Assembly (NCBI GenBank): GCA_000416005.1
Contig: KE356563.1
Span: 621,028-644,724 of the forward strand
Length of the DNA stretch: 23,697 nt
DNA from: Haloquadratum sp. J07HQX50
Lineage (GTDB): Archaea > Halobacteriota > Halobacteria > Halobacteriales > Haloferacaceae
Reading direction: 5' to 3'
A program made the position numbers and the translations under genes. The first letter of the stretch is position 1. Each line of letters begins with the position of its first letter. Under the pieces are notes generated by a model. The model made no database searches, was not told where the DNA came from, and was given only the letters and a program-made list of their open reading frames with translations. Positions 1 to 8,019 of this stretch are shown here, one piece after another.

Positions 1-1
1 T

Positions 2-685
2 GAAATGACATCTCAGATTCCAGTTAGTGTATACCTGTTTGATATCCTGTACCTCGATGGGCAGTCGATGCTTGATGCACCCCTCTCTGGCCGGTGTCAT
101 GCACTCGAGTCGATTGTTGACTCTTCACCACCAGACATTGATCGAGCGCAAAGCCTGCAAACGAACTCTGTAGATCAGATTAAATCATTCTATGCCGATG
201 CAGTTGCGTCTGGGCACGAGGGAATCATGTTGAAGAATCTCGACCAACCGTATCAGCCAGGCTCGCGTGTTGGATATCAACGAAAGGTGAAGCCAATGAT
301 GGAACCGCTCGATTTGGTCGTCACACGCGCAAAGTGGAGTGAGGGGAGAAAGAGCGAATATCTCGGACGCCCGTATCTCGGATGTCGAGGCACGGACGGA
401 ACGTTCTATGAAGTCGGTCGGATGCACACTGGGTTCACTGATGCAGAGCTGGCTGAATTCCACTCACAGATTGAGCCGCTCATCACCGAGGTTGACGGAC
501 GGGAAGCAGACGTGCGACCTGAGGTAGTAATTGAAGTCGAATATGAGGAGATTCAACAGTCCTCGAAATACGATTCGGGATATGCGCTCCGTTTCCCTCG
601 GTTCAAACAATTACGACCAGACTTAGACGCCTCACAGATAGATTCACTCCACCGGGTTGAACAGCTGTATGAATCACAGGAATAG
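2..685 (+). CDS. lig: ATP-dependent DNA ligase, C-terminal part (cut by window start)
   Basis: This is the C-terminal portion of an ATP-dependent DNA ligase, which seals nicks in duplex DNA through an enzyme-AMP intermediate. The reading frame is open to the first bases of the window, so the ATG at 5 is internal. The adenylated-lysine motif (KxDG) must lie upstream, outside the window. Counting from that Met, nucleotidyltransferase motif III is seen as [10 protein letters not shown] (residues 10-19), motif IV as EGIMLKN (about 72-78), a motif V-like stretch with YQRKVKP (about 91-97), and the motif VI region of the OB-fold domain as [11 protein letters not shown] near the C-terminus. The end of the protein looks complete. 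The gene lies 58 bp upstream of a ligase-associated exonuclease on the same strand, which suggests joint action in repair or replication. The ligase family is clear. What the missing N-terminus looks like cannot be judged here. Confidence 0.95.
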   Translation, partial: EMTSQIPVSVYLFDILYLDGQSMLDAPLSGRCHALESIVDSSPPDIDRAQSLQTNSVDQIKSFYADAVASGHEGIMLKNLDQPYQPGSRVGYQRKVKPMMEPLDLVVTRAKWSEGRKSEYLGRPYLGCRGTDGTFYEVGRMHTGFTDAELAEFHSQIEPLITEVDGREADVRPEVVIEVEYEEIQQSSKYDSGYALRFPRFKQLRPDLDASQIDSLHRVEQLYESQE

Positions 686-743
686 TGATAGCTATATTCG
701 CATAGCATAGTATTACGTCTTCAATAATACAGATAACCAGATA

Positions 744-1727
744 ATGAAAGACACTATCCAGCACCGAGATGGCATCAGACTCACTCTTAGCAATGACACA
801 GAGATTGTCTTTGACGGCGATGCTCCAGGCGATGTCACAGTGCTAAGCCACGCGCATGGCGATCATCTGCTCAATAACTCTGCACGTGCTGTGACCTCTG
901 AGCTCACGGCTGCGCTGAGCAACGTGCGACAATCTGAGCAGACACTCACTACAACAACCCATCCGACAGTTGAACTGTTCCGAGCAGGACATATAGCAGG
1001 GTCTCGAGCAGCACGAGTGACCGACCCACAGACTGGCCGAACATACCTGTACACTGGAGATTGCACCACTCGAAGTCGGTTGTATATTGAGGGGTTCACC
1101 CCAGTCAAGGCTGACGTGTTGATCATGGAGACCACATATGGAAAACCAGCATACCGTTTTCCACCGATAGCCGAGTCTTTAGAGCAGATACACACGTGGT
1201 TAGAGGAAACGATGGATACCGTCGTGATCCTTTTTGGATACGCGCTTGGCCGGGCACAAAAAATTCAGCACATCTTGAGCCACTCACCACGAAGCCGCGT
1301 TTTTATCACCGACGCAATTGATCAATTAAATGGGATAATCTCATCTCACCGAGATCTAAGCTTTGATGCGAGGTTGTATGATGCTGACGTTGAGCTTCGA
1401 GAGGGTGATGCGTTGGTGCTTCCAATGTCGACCGGCCGAATATCCTGGATTGAATCGCTCGTAGAGCGAACCGGGGCGATAACGGCCGGGTTTTCGGGGT
1501 GGGCAATTGATGATTCTTTTATATACCAACGTGGCGTGGACAAAGGATTCGTTCTCTCAGACCACTGTGACTTTGATGAACTTGTCGGCCTTGTGGAGTC
1601 CGTTGATCCGGAAATGGTATATACCACGCATGGATTCACTGAGACGTTCGCACAATACCTGACTAAGCATCATGGATATGATGTACGTGCGCTCAAGCAG
1701 AATCAGTCAACACTGACTGAGTTTTGA
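744..1727 (+). CDS. Metallo-beta-lactamase-fold exonuclease, ligase-associated (beta-CASP-like)
   Basis: This 327-residue protein has a metallo-beta-lactamase fold of the mRNA 3'-processing/SNM1-like group. The metal-binding signature is SHAHGDH (residues 35-41). Further family ligands are His83 in AGHIAGS, Asp106 in YTGD, Glu129 in METTYG, His274 in LSDH and His296 in TTHG, matching the order of a two-metal nuclease with beta-CASP-like elements. The protein is much shorter than aCPSF1 and has no KH domains. Related proteins are annotated either as mRNA 3'-end processing factor or as putative ligase-associated DNA exonuclease. The DNA ligase directly upstream favours the second reading, with DNA ends as substrate. 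This is inference from context. A small hairpin (GCTAT/ATAGC, 691-706) and a TATA-like GTATTA about 30 nt before the start lie in the intergenic gap, so it may have its own promoter as well as read-through from the ligase gene. Confidence 0.88.
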   Translation: MKDTIQHRDGIRLTLSNDTEIVFDGDAPGDVTVLSHAHGDHLLNNSARAVTSELTAALSNVRQSEQTLTTTTHPTVELFRAGHIAGSRAARVTDPQTGRTYLYTGDCTTRSRLYIEGFTPVKADVLIMETTYGKPAYRFPPIAESLEQIHTWLEETMDTVVILFGYALGRAQKIQHILSHSPRSRVFITDAIDQLNGIISSHRDLSFDARLYDADVELREGDALVLPMSTGRISWIESLVERTGAITAGFSGWAIDDSFIYQRGVDKGFVLSDHCDFDELVGLVESVDPEMVYTTHGFTETFAQYLTKHHGYDVRALKQNQSTLTEF

Positions 1728-1777
1728 GTGCTCTGCCGCCGGTAGTCTCATACTAACTACTCATAAAACAATATGTG

Positions 1778-3074
1778 ATGTCTGAACAGATACGCGACTT
1801 GCTTGAAGTCGATGAGTTTACCCCCGGGTTAGTTGGTCCCGAACAGAGGTGGGCAGGCACTGTTTCCGATGGTGGTCGGATTGAAACGCACACCCCTGCT
1901 GGTTGTTGGGGACCAATGATTACACCATCATTTCGAGGTGGACATGAGGTAACACGTCCAATTGGTGTTGAGGGGGCTGAAGTTGGCGACGCGATCGCTG
2001 TCCATATTCGTGATGTAGAAGTAACCAGCGTCGCAACAAGCACGGGGAGCATGGCTGAACGAGATGAGGCATTTGCTGATGATCCTTTCGTGGATCACAG
2101 ATGTCCCGAATGTGGGACAGAATGGCCAGAAACTATAGTTGAGGGAACGGGTGAGGAAGCAATTCGGTGTCAAGAGTGTGGTGCTAACGCTTCCTCATTC
2201 GGGTTTGAGTATGGATATACTGTGGCGTTTGATGAGGATAGAACAGTCGGGCTTACACTTGATCACGATGGAGCACACGAGTTGGCGACACGCGCAGAGG
2301 AGGCGATGGCCTTGCCTGAAAACTCTCAGCAACACCCGATTCTACTCTATGAACCGGATGAAATGCCAGGAGCGCTTGGCCGACTCACCCCATTCATTGG
2401 CAACATTGGAACAACACCTGCAGTTGAACTGCCAGACTCTCACAATGCCGGTGACTTTGGCCAGTTCCTCATTGGAGCATCACATGACTGGGGGCTCGCA
2501 GATGAAGACGCGCTTGCGGCCCGAACAGATGGGCATCTTGACTCAAACGATGTTCGACCAGGGGCGACGCTCGTTTGCCCGGTCCGAGTCCCTGGCGGTG
2601 GTCTCTATGTGGGTGACCTGCACGCAAACCAAGGAGATGGTGAACTCTCTTTACATACGACCGATGTATCAGGCCGGACGACGCTTGATGTTGAAGTTGT
2701 AAAACGTCGATCTTCCCGGCCCGCTCCTACTCCCGAACCCAGCAGATCTCCCGCGTATTGCACAACCATACTCCAATACTGAGCGTCAACGGGGACAGGC
2801 GCTAGGTAAGCAATACGATGTTGACGTGGACGACGCTGCCCCTCTGCAAGTAATTGGTTCCGGAGCGACAATTAATGACGCAACGCAGAATGCATTTGAC
2901 CGAGCGAGTGAATTATTTCATATCTCAGAGGGGGAAGTTCGTGCCCGATGCACCTTCACTGGCGGCGTCGAAATCGCGCGACTGCCAGGAGTCGTCCAGC
3001 TCTCGATGCTGACCCCGATTGAGCTACTTGAATCTGCAGGTCTCGGTTCACTCGTATTAGATAAATATACCTGA
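1778..3074 (+). pseudogene. Acetamidase/formamidase family gene, interrupted by one frameshift near 2702
   Basis: The two parts together give about 430 residues of an FmdA/AmdA-type acetamidase/formamidase, which hydrolyses short amides to ammonia and a carboxylate. The first frame (1778 to about 2704) carries family segments such as AGCWGPMITPSFRGGH (41-56), GNIGTTPAV, DSHNAGDFGQF and GLYVGDLHANQGDGELS. It then runs into unrelated sequence and stops at 2782. From 2703 the next frame is open and continues the family exactly (NVDLPGPLLLPNPADLPRIA, then VIGSGATINDAT, then GGVEIARLPGVVQ) to the stop at 3074. The switch is at the A-run 2701-2704 and equals one extra base or two missing ones. A pair of CxxC motifs (Cys109/112 and Cys131/134) forms a zinc-ribbon-like insertion. 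GTG at 1775 is an alternative start; ATG 1778 was chosen. The gene is either a recent pseudogene, a sequencing error or, less likely, read by recoding. Confidence 0.85.
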
Positions 3075-3903
3075 CCGAGGAGATGTCTCAAGATCATCGA
3101 ATGACAGCCGTTGCTCAAATCCTTGAAGGGTAACAGGTTCACTTACTGGGTGCTAATTCACTGACGATCTTTCAGAATATGACCTGCCTTAGTTTGTCGA
3201 ACGCGCTTTCGAGGTGGCAGAGCAAATAATTGCCCGCTGCTCTACTCGTCTCGTCAAAGTACTCTAAACGATTACCCCCCTCAGCACGTGATTATGCTCT
3301 GTCCAAGGAAACAAGCCGACACGATTCGTTGATAGTGCGACCAACGTAGTGCTTAATATCCACGTGCAGCGACAACGCGGAAGCACGATACACAGATTGC
3401 ATCACAGGTGATGAAACGCAATACGGAGTCGAATGCGGGAGGGGGTATGATGACCAGAAGCTCTGGCGTCTCGCCCGTGATCACGACGGTTGAGCACTCA
3501 TCAGACATCGTGAGTTCTTGTTACTCCACAAGACGTGGAGCGCACGACTGGGCTCCGACCTCTCTCATTCACGGAACATGAACGGGACAACCAGCGCGGC
3601 AATCAGACAGCAATCAGTGTACTCTACGGCGACATGCCCGAGAGCGCCACTATGACCGCGCCGAGCCACGAAATTCTCAGCATATCCGGAGCGATCAGTT
3701 GGCTGCTGAGTCAATTGCCCGCTCTGTGGCTGAGTATCCAGATGGCTGACCTACCTCTGTGGATAGATGATATCGATACTACGGAGCTAAAATCCTATTA
3801 TTCAGTGGAGAGGATTTCAGCACGAACATCAAATCTGGATGGAGCGACCGTCGAATCTACACATAATCATACCGGGTGCCTCAGAGCTGAATTCGAAGCG
3901 GAT
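3075..3903. other. Long spacer with probable decayed coding sequence
   Basis: I see no intact gene that I can support here. A 168-codon plus-strand frame (3535-4041) has no recognisable motif and lies antisense to the better-supported small gene at 3904-4077, so I do not call it. A plus-strand stretch ending at 3493 reads like acidic protein (…YTDC, YGVECGRGYDDQ, LWRLARDHDG) but has a stop at 3347-3349 and no start codon after it. A 51-codon minus-strand frame (3353-3508, beginning MSDECSTVV) overlaps it. The mixture of short broken frames suggests remnants of one or more lost genes. Confidence 0.5.
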
Positions 3904-4077
3904 TCACATGTAGATCCCTGTCCGTTGTGGGAGGAATTCAGCTTGACACGCTTGACACACAGTAATTCCATCTCTATCCATACAGGGACGGACGTCTTTG
4001 CACAACTCGCATTTAGCTTGTTGACCAACTATTGTCCCTGAACACAGCCGCTTGTTTGTCTCGACTGATGCAAACAC
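3904..4077 (-). CDS. Probable 57-residue CxxC/CxxC zinc-finger-like microprotein
   Basis: This minus-strand frame starts at a GTG (4077-4075) and encodes 57 residues. Its centre holds a clear knuckle pair: CELC (residues 23-26) and CQAC (41-44), with an extra Cys at 32 in VRPCMDRDGITV between them. This spacing is typical of small single-domain zinc-finger proteins, which are abundant in haloarchaea. The tail is EFLPQRTGIYM. An in-frame stop lies shortly upstream and there is no ATG, so GTG 4077 is the only plausible conventional start. A TATA-like TTAAGTAAAT lies about 20-30 nt upstream on the minus strand, consistent with a leaderless message. It is antisense to a longer, motif-free plus-strand frame. 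If real, it would be a metal-binding adaptor or regulator, but no partner is evident. It could also be the end of a degraded larger protein. Confidence 0.5.
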   Translation of the reverse strand: MFASVETNKRLCSGTIVGQQAKCELCKDVRPCMDRDGITVCQACQAEFLPQRTGIYM

Positions 4078-4202
4078 GTACTGTAATTTGAGATTTGCAT
4101 TTACTTAACACCTATCCATCATAATACCTCATCGGTAAAATATATAATTAATCGTAGCTTTCAGATAGAATATTTCAACTTTGAGCGGCAGGAAATTCAT
4201 GT

Positions 4203-4661
4203 TTAGTCACTCTTGACGAACGTCACTGGACATGGTGCATTCAATATGACTGTCTGCGCGGTCGACCCAAAGATTGCTTTTCCTGTTGGCGACCGTTTAC
4301 GACCTCCAACAATCAAGAGATCTGCTGCAATATCCTCAGCCAATTTCACGATCTCGTCTCCTTTATTGGTATCCTGCATCACCCGGCCATGGGTACTGTA
4401 CTCCAGATCAGCTGATTCGAGTGATTTCCCCAAGTCACGTATGGTTACGTACCGGTTCGCTACATCATCTGGTGTTACTCTGTTATCTGACCCGAATTCT
4501 AATTGTTCACGCGCAGTCTCGTAATCATCTGCAGCAAAGATATGTGCTAATTTGGCTGCTGCTCCGGTGGGACCTGCAATGTCAACTACTGTGGATGCAA
4601 TTGAATCGAGCCGGTTTTTATCCTCTTCGCTGACTGCTACTAGCACTGTCTCAATGGCCAT
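4203..4661 (-). CDS. Universal stress protein, UspA family
   Basis: This 152-residue single-domain UspA-fold protein is the usual length for the family. It opens with the characteristic first strand (IETVLVAVSEEDKNRLD) and ends with the nucleotide-binding region LLIVGGRKRSPTGKAIFGS (about 115-133) followed by TAQTVILNAPCPV. This is a haloarchaeal variant of the GxxG-x9-G(S/T) ATP-binding motif. The first Gly and the terminal Gly-Ser are present, but the second Gly position is occupied by Lys/Arg, so nucleotide binding is likely but not certain. Family members are soluble and usually dimeric stress-response proteins whose exact client is unknown. The gene stands alone. It is divergent from the membrane protein at 4779 across a 117-bp spacer, with a good TATA box (TTTAAATA) about 25 bp before the ATG. 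Confidence 0.92.
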   Translation of the reverse strand: MAIETVLVAVSEEDKNRLDSIASTVVDIAGPTGAAAKLAHIFAADDYETAREQLEFGSDNRVTPDDVANRYVTIRDLGKSLESADLEYSTHGRVMQDTNKGDEIVKLAEDIAADLLIVGGRKRSPTGKAIFGSTAQTVILNAPCPVTFVKSD

Positions 4662-4682
4662 AGTTTATGCTCCAATCCTACA

Positions 4683-4690
4683 TATTTAAA
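4683..4690 (-). promoter_or_regulatory. TATA box for the universal stress protein gene
   Basis: On the minus strand the sequence reads TTTAAATA, centred about 25 nt upstream of the ATG at 4661. This spacing matches leaderless haloarchaeal transcription. Confidence 0.55.
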
Positions 4691-4751
4691 TCTGGGAGAC
4701 GTTGTCACTTCAAATTCAATGGCTTTTGTATATCGTATCAATTACCGTATC

Positions 4752-4757
4752 TAAATC
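4752..4757 (+). promoter_or_regulatory. TATA-like element for the YdjM-like gene
   Basis: TAAATC lies about 25 nt before the ATG at 4779, in an A/T-rich divergent spacer. It is a weaker match than the stress-protein box on the other strand. Confidence 0.35.
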
Positions 4758-4778
4758 CCAATTTATGTCAATATATTA

Positions 4779-5225
4779 ATGATATTTGTCACACACTTAC
4801 TTATCGGTGCTGTGATTGATCGTATAAAAGGGGTCCCGATTGGTTGGGCGTTGATTGGTTCTGCACTGCCTGACCTCATCGATAAGCCACTCGCAATGGC
4901 TGGGGTGTTTGATGTTTATCATTCCATCGGGCATTCATTCGTATCTGTGATCTGTCTGGGTGGTATCGTGGTTTTGACGAAATATGGAAAGTTGATTTTC
5001 TTGGGATGGAGCTCGCACATCGCTCTTGACTTGTTTCAAATTGCAATCAATGGGCGATTCACGGACCTATTGTTCATCTTCTGGCCTTGGTTGCAATCAC
5101 CGTCACCACTTGCACTTCCACCTGGAGCGTTCGTGTTTTATTATCTTGGCTCGCCTGGATTTTTTGTGGAAATCGTTCTATGGGTTGGGATTGTCACTAA
5201 ATGGGCACAGACACGGCTTCTTTGA
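4779..5225 (+). CDS. YdjM/DUF457-like membrane-bound putative metal-dependent hydrolase
   Basis: This 148-residue integral membrane protein has the spread His/Asp pattern of the YdjM/DUF457 family of putative membrane-bound metal-dependent hydrolases. His6 lies in THLLIG, Asp32 and Asp35 in LPDLIDKP, His48 and His52 in YHSIGHS, and His80 and Asp84 in SSHIALD. Hydrophobic stretches around 22-30, 54-66, 72-90, 95-105 and 128-143 indicate several membrane segments. In this family the His/Asp residues are thought to bind metal at the membrane face. The substrate is unknown, with lipids or peptidoglycan-related molecules proposed in bacteria. The next gene on the same strand, 100 bp away, is a PAP2-type lipid phosphatase. 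Together they suggest a membrane lipid theme, but the PAP2 gene has its own promoter. An upstream ATG at 4765 runs into a stop, so 4779 is the start. Confidence 0.75.
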   Translation: MIFVTHLLIGAVIDRIKGVPIGWALIGSALPDLIDKPLAMAGVFDVYHSIGHSFVSVICLGGIVVLTKYGKLIFLGWSSHIALDLFQIAINGRFTDLLFIFWPWLQSPSPLALPPGAFVFYYLGSPGFFVEIVLWVGIVTKWAQTRLL

Positions 5226-5292
5226 CGCCTCCCGACTCAATCATTTGTATTGCAGTAAGTGACATATGCATCTGAGAAGCACAACATCATCA

Positions 5293-5299
5293 TATATAA
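5293..5299 (+). promoter_or_regulatory. TATA box for the PAP2 phosphatase gene
   Basis: TATATAA begins about 33 nt and is centred about 30 nt upstream of the ATG at 5326, predicting a leaderless or nearly leaderless transcript. Confidence 0.55.
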
Positions 5300-5325
5300 G
5301 TTATTAACTCATTTTTTGATAGGTC

Positions 5326-5895
5326 ATGCAGGAAGTCATAAATGCTATTATTGAGGCTATACTCCTCTTAGACAATATCATCAACGCGTGGATTGTTGAG
5401 ATTCGCCACCCGTTGTTAACAAAAATCATGGCATCTGTGACAGGCTTAGGCTCGGCAGCGGCGTGTTTCGCTTTCTTGGGAGTATTCTATCTTGCTGGGT
5501 GGACAGAAGAATGGCGTGCCGCGGGGACTGGATTGTTACTCACAGGCATTACTGTCGCTTCGTTAATGATGGCGGTCCAACGGTCGTTTCCAAGGTCACC
5601 AGTCTGTCTGGTCGAGGGTAATGAAATGGTCGCACACTCATTCCCATCGGGACATGCCGCTGCAGTAACTGTTTTTGCACTTACAACGACTCAATCAGAG
5701 AGGCTTCCATTTCTTCCAGTGGTCGCACTGGCGGCCCTCATTTGCATTTCACGTTTTTACTTGGGTACGCACTACTTTTCTGACACTATTAGTGGAATAC
5801 TTATTGGAGTCTGTTGTGGGATGGCTGGACGCTGGATCTCTCGTCATACCTCGGTGGCAGCTCATCTCCGCCGTCTGGATCCAGCGGATAATTAA
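5326..5895 (+). CDS. PAP2-family (type 2 phosphatidic acid phosphatase) membrane protein
   Basis: This 189-residue polytopic membrane protein of the PAP2/acid phosphatase superfamily would dephosphorylate a lipid phosphate or isoprenyl diphosphate at the membrane. Motif C2 is SFPSGHA with His110, and motif C3 is SRFYLGTHYFSD (142-153) with Arg143, nucleophile His149 and Asp153. These catalytic residues are intact. Motif C1 (normally KxxxxxxRP) is degenerate: the corresponding stretch is AVQRSFPRSP (83-92), with Gln in place of Lys and Ser between Arg and Pro. Hydrophobic segments at about 42-58, 66-82, 111-121, 128-141 and 152-166 fit the six-helix core. The stop codon (5893-5895) directly abuts the stop of the convergent aCPSF1 gene. 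Isoprenyl lipid carrier recycling or archaeal lipid turnover is a plausible role, but the substrate is not shown by sequence. Confidence 0.9.
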   Translation: MQEVINAIIEAILLLDNIINAWIVEIRHPLLTKIMASVTGLGSAAACFAFLGVFYLAGWTEEWRAAGTGLLLTGITVASLMMAVQRSFPRSPVCLVEGNEMVAHSFPSGHAAAVTVFALTTTQSERLPFLPVVALAALICISRFYLGTHYFSDTISGILIGVCCGMAGRWISRHTSVAAHLRRLDPADN

Positions 5896-7815
5896 TTATT
5901 CGAAGCGGAACGTCTCAAGATTCTTTGGAGCAAACGTTCGAAGATTATACTCGTGATAGAGACCAGAAGAAAGATCCTGTACTGATCGCTCATCACCATG
6001 AACACAGAGAATCTTCTCTGGGCGAGGATTCATTGTCTTCACAAAATTTTCAAGTCCCTGCCGGTCGGCATGACCTGAGAATCCGTCTACAGTGTCAACA
6101 TCCATTTCCAGTGAGAGGGTTTCTCCTCGCCCCCTGTTGCCGCTGTCCATTGGGATCTCATCCCACCCGTTTTGAATACGACGGCCAAGCGTTCCTTCTG
6201 CCTGATACCCTACAAACACTAACCGGTTGTCCGGGTCTCCAGCCAAATACTGGAGCCACGACATGATCGGACCGCCCGTAATCATACCAGACGTCGACAG
6301 GATAATCGCCGGGTCGCCATCGGTCACGGCCTGTCGCTCTTCATCACCGCCGTCAATATGATTGAACTGCTCAGCTAAGAACGGGTTCTCATCATCATGG
6401 AAAATTCGATCTCGTAGATCATCTCGCAGGTATTCTGGATATGTGGTGTGAATTGCAGTTGCTTCCCAGATCATTCCATCCAGGTGGACAGGCATGGTTG
6501 GGATTTTGTCATTTCGCATTGCCTCTTCGAGAACGAGCATAATCTCTTGGGATCGCCCAACGGCGAACGCAGGAATGACGGCTTTGCCATCGTTCTCGTA
6601 AGTGTCATTGATTAACTCAATGAGTCGCCGTTCTGAGTCTGCCTGGTCGGTCTGGTAATCATTTCTTCCCCCATAGGTTGATTCCAGTACCAGCGTCTCA
6701 ACCCGTGGAAAGTCGTTGACGGCACCATTGAACAGTCGTGTGTCAGTGTAGTGGATATCGCCCGAGAAGGCAACGTTGTACAGGCCGTCACCAACATGAA
6801 AGTGTGTGACAGCCGACCCGAGAATATGACCAGCGTTGTGAAACGTGAGTTTGATATCGGGAGCAATATCGGTCACATCACCATATTCCAGTGGGATAGT
6901 GTGCTTGATGGTTTCACGAACCATAGAAGAATCGTATGGTGGGTTACGGCCTTCTTTTGAGGCGACATCAAGATAGTCAAGTTGAAGCAGTCCCATAAGA
7001 TCGCGTGACGGCTCAGTCGTATAGATTGGGCCATCGTATCCGTATTTGAATAGTAGCGGAAGTAGTGCTGAGTGATCGAGATGTGCATGTGTCAAAATAA
7101 CTGCATCGATCGAGTTTGGACCAGCACCCAGTGCCTCGGGGACCTGCAGATACGGCACATCTTCTGACCCTGGCTTGTCGCCACAGTCGATGAGAATTCG
7201 AGTCTCCGGTGTGGAGAGCATGAACGATGCTCGTCCGACCTCACGGCAACACCCAAGTGTGCTAATTCGAACCCACTCATCGTCCGAAAGTTCCTCTCGA
7301 TGTATTTGTCGACCAACTCGCTCGAGAATCTCTCGACGCTCATCTCGCTCTTGCTTCAGAAAATTACGGACATTCGATACTGTAGAGGACTCGATTGGGG
7401 GCGTCCGAACGACCTCTGGCGTCCAGCCCACTTGCCGTGTGATCTCACGAAGTGTTGATCCGCCTCGCCCAATAACTATGCCTGGCTTCTCAGCTTCAAT
7501 CACAACCTCACCAGTGTCTTCGTGAAAGTCAAGTCCAGTAATCCCTGCCTCTTCTGGGATGACCTCTCGAACCTGTTTATTTGCGTGACGAGGAGAGCTG
7601 AGTGCATGAGGGTCAGGACGTATCGTAATCCGTTTGCGTAACTTGCCAGCGAGATTCCGAATAAGCTCACCATTCTTGGCAAACCGCTTGGGATCACGTG
7701 TGTAGATGACCAATTCTGGTCCCTCATATGTCACATCAGAGACTGAGATATCAGCTGGTAACTCCGCAGTGATTTTCGATTCTAACTCCTCAAGTTGCGT
7801 ATCTACTGAGCTCAT
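5896..7815 (-). CDS. fttA: aCPSF1/FttA: KH-domain metallo-beta-lactamase/beta-CASP ribonuclease and termination factor
   Basis: This 639-residue protein is the archaeal CPSF73 homologue aCPSF1 (FttA), a ribonuclease that cuts RNA 3' ends and drives transcription termination in archaea. Domain order is a two-KH-like N-terminal region (about 1-140, with a GxxG loop in VIGRGGS, 114-120), a metallo-beta-lactamase domain, and an embedded beta-CASP domain. Metal and catalytic motifs are complete: THAHLDH (242-248), His330 in NAGH, Asp353 in SGD, motif A Glu378 in LEST, motif B His582 in GFSGHAD and motif C His606 in CVHGD. The start at 7815 (MSSVDTQLEELES) was chosen because it matches the usual archaeal N-terminus. 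Seven extra upstream codons to 7836 are open but do not look native. A TATA-like element (minus strand CCTTTATC, near 7855-7862) would give a short leader. Housekeeping gene, probably essential. Confidence 0.97.
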   Translation of the reverse strand: MSSVDTQLEELESKITAELPADISVSDVTYEGPELVIYTRDPKRFAKNGELIRNLAGKLRKRITIRPDPHALSSPRHANKQVREVIPEEAGITGLDFHEDTGEVVIEAEKPGIVIGRGGSTLREITRQVGWTPEVVRTPPIESSTVSNVRNFLKQERDERREILERVGRQIHREELSDDEWVRISTLGCCREVGRASFMLSTPETRILIDCGDKPGSEDVPYLQVPEALGAGPNSIDAVILTHAHLDHSALLPLLFKYGYDGPIYTTEPSRDLMGLLQLDYLDVASKEGRNPPYDSSMVRETIKHTIPLEYGDVTDIAPDIKLTFHNAGHILGSAVTHFHVGDGLYNVAFSGDIHYTDTRLFNGAVNDFPRVETLVLESTYGGRNDYQTDQADSERRLIELINDTYENDGKAVIPAFAVGRSQEIMLVLEEAMRNDKIPTMPVHLDGMIWEATAIHTTYPEYLRDDLRDRIFHDDENPFLAEQFNHIDGGDEERQAVTDGDPAIILSTSGMITGGPIMSWLQYLAGDPDNRLVFVGYQAEGTLGRRIQNGWDEIPMDSGNRGRGETLSLEMDVDTVDGFSGHADRQGLENFVKTMNPRPEKILCVHGDERSVQDLSSGLYHEYNLRTFAPKNLETFRFE

Positions 7816-8019
7816 AACTGAGAATAATCTGCCCACAAGACTGCGAGCAGACTTGATAAAGGGGCATCATACCTCTCTGTGTGACCCCCAACCAGGGCAG
7901 ACGAACCACTTGATCGAATACCGACAGCATGTGAGTATACATTGTATGTGAATGAAACGAATTACCAACTCACGCGATCCTGATTGTGGTAAGAGGCAGG
8001 AAAACCCACTTACTGTGGA

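Noticed and set aside
3535..4041. 168-codon plus-strand frame in the acetamidase/stress-protein spacer
   Set aside because: No motif, many rare-looking residue runs, no promoter at the right distance, and it overlaps the CxxC/CxxC minus-strand frame, of which its 3' half is probably a shadow.
7816..7836. Seven-codon N-terminal extension of fttA (MGRLFSV)
   Set aside because: The downstream Met matches the usual aCPSF1 N-terminus; the extension reads as untranslated leader.
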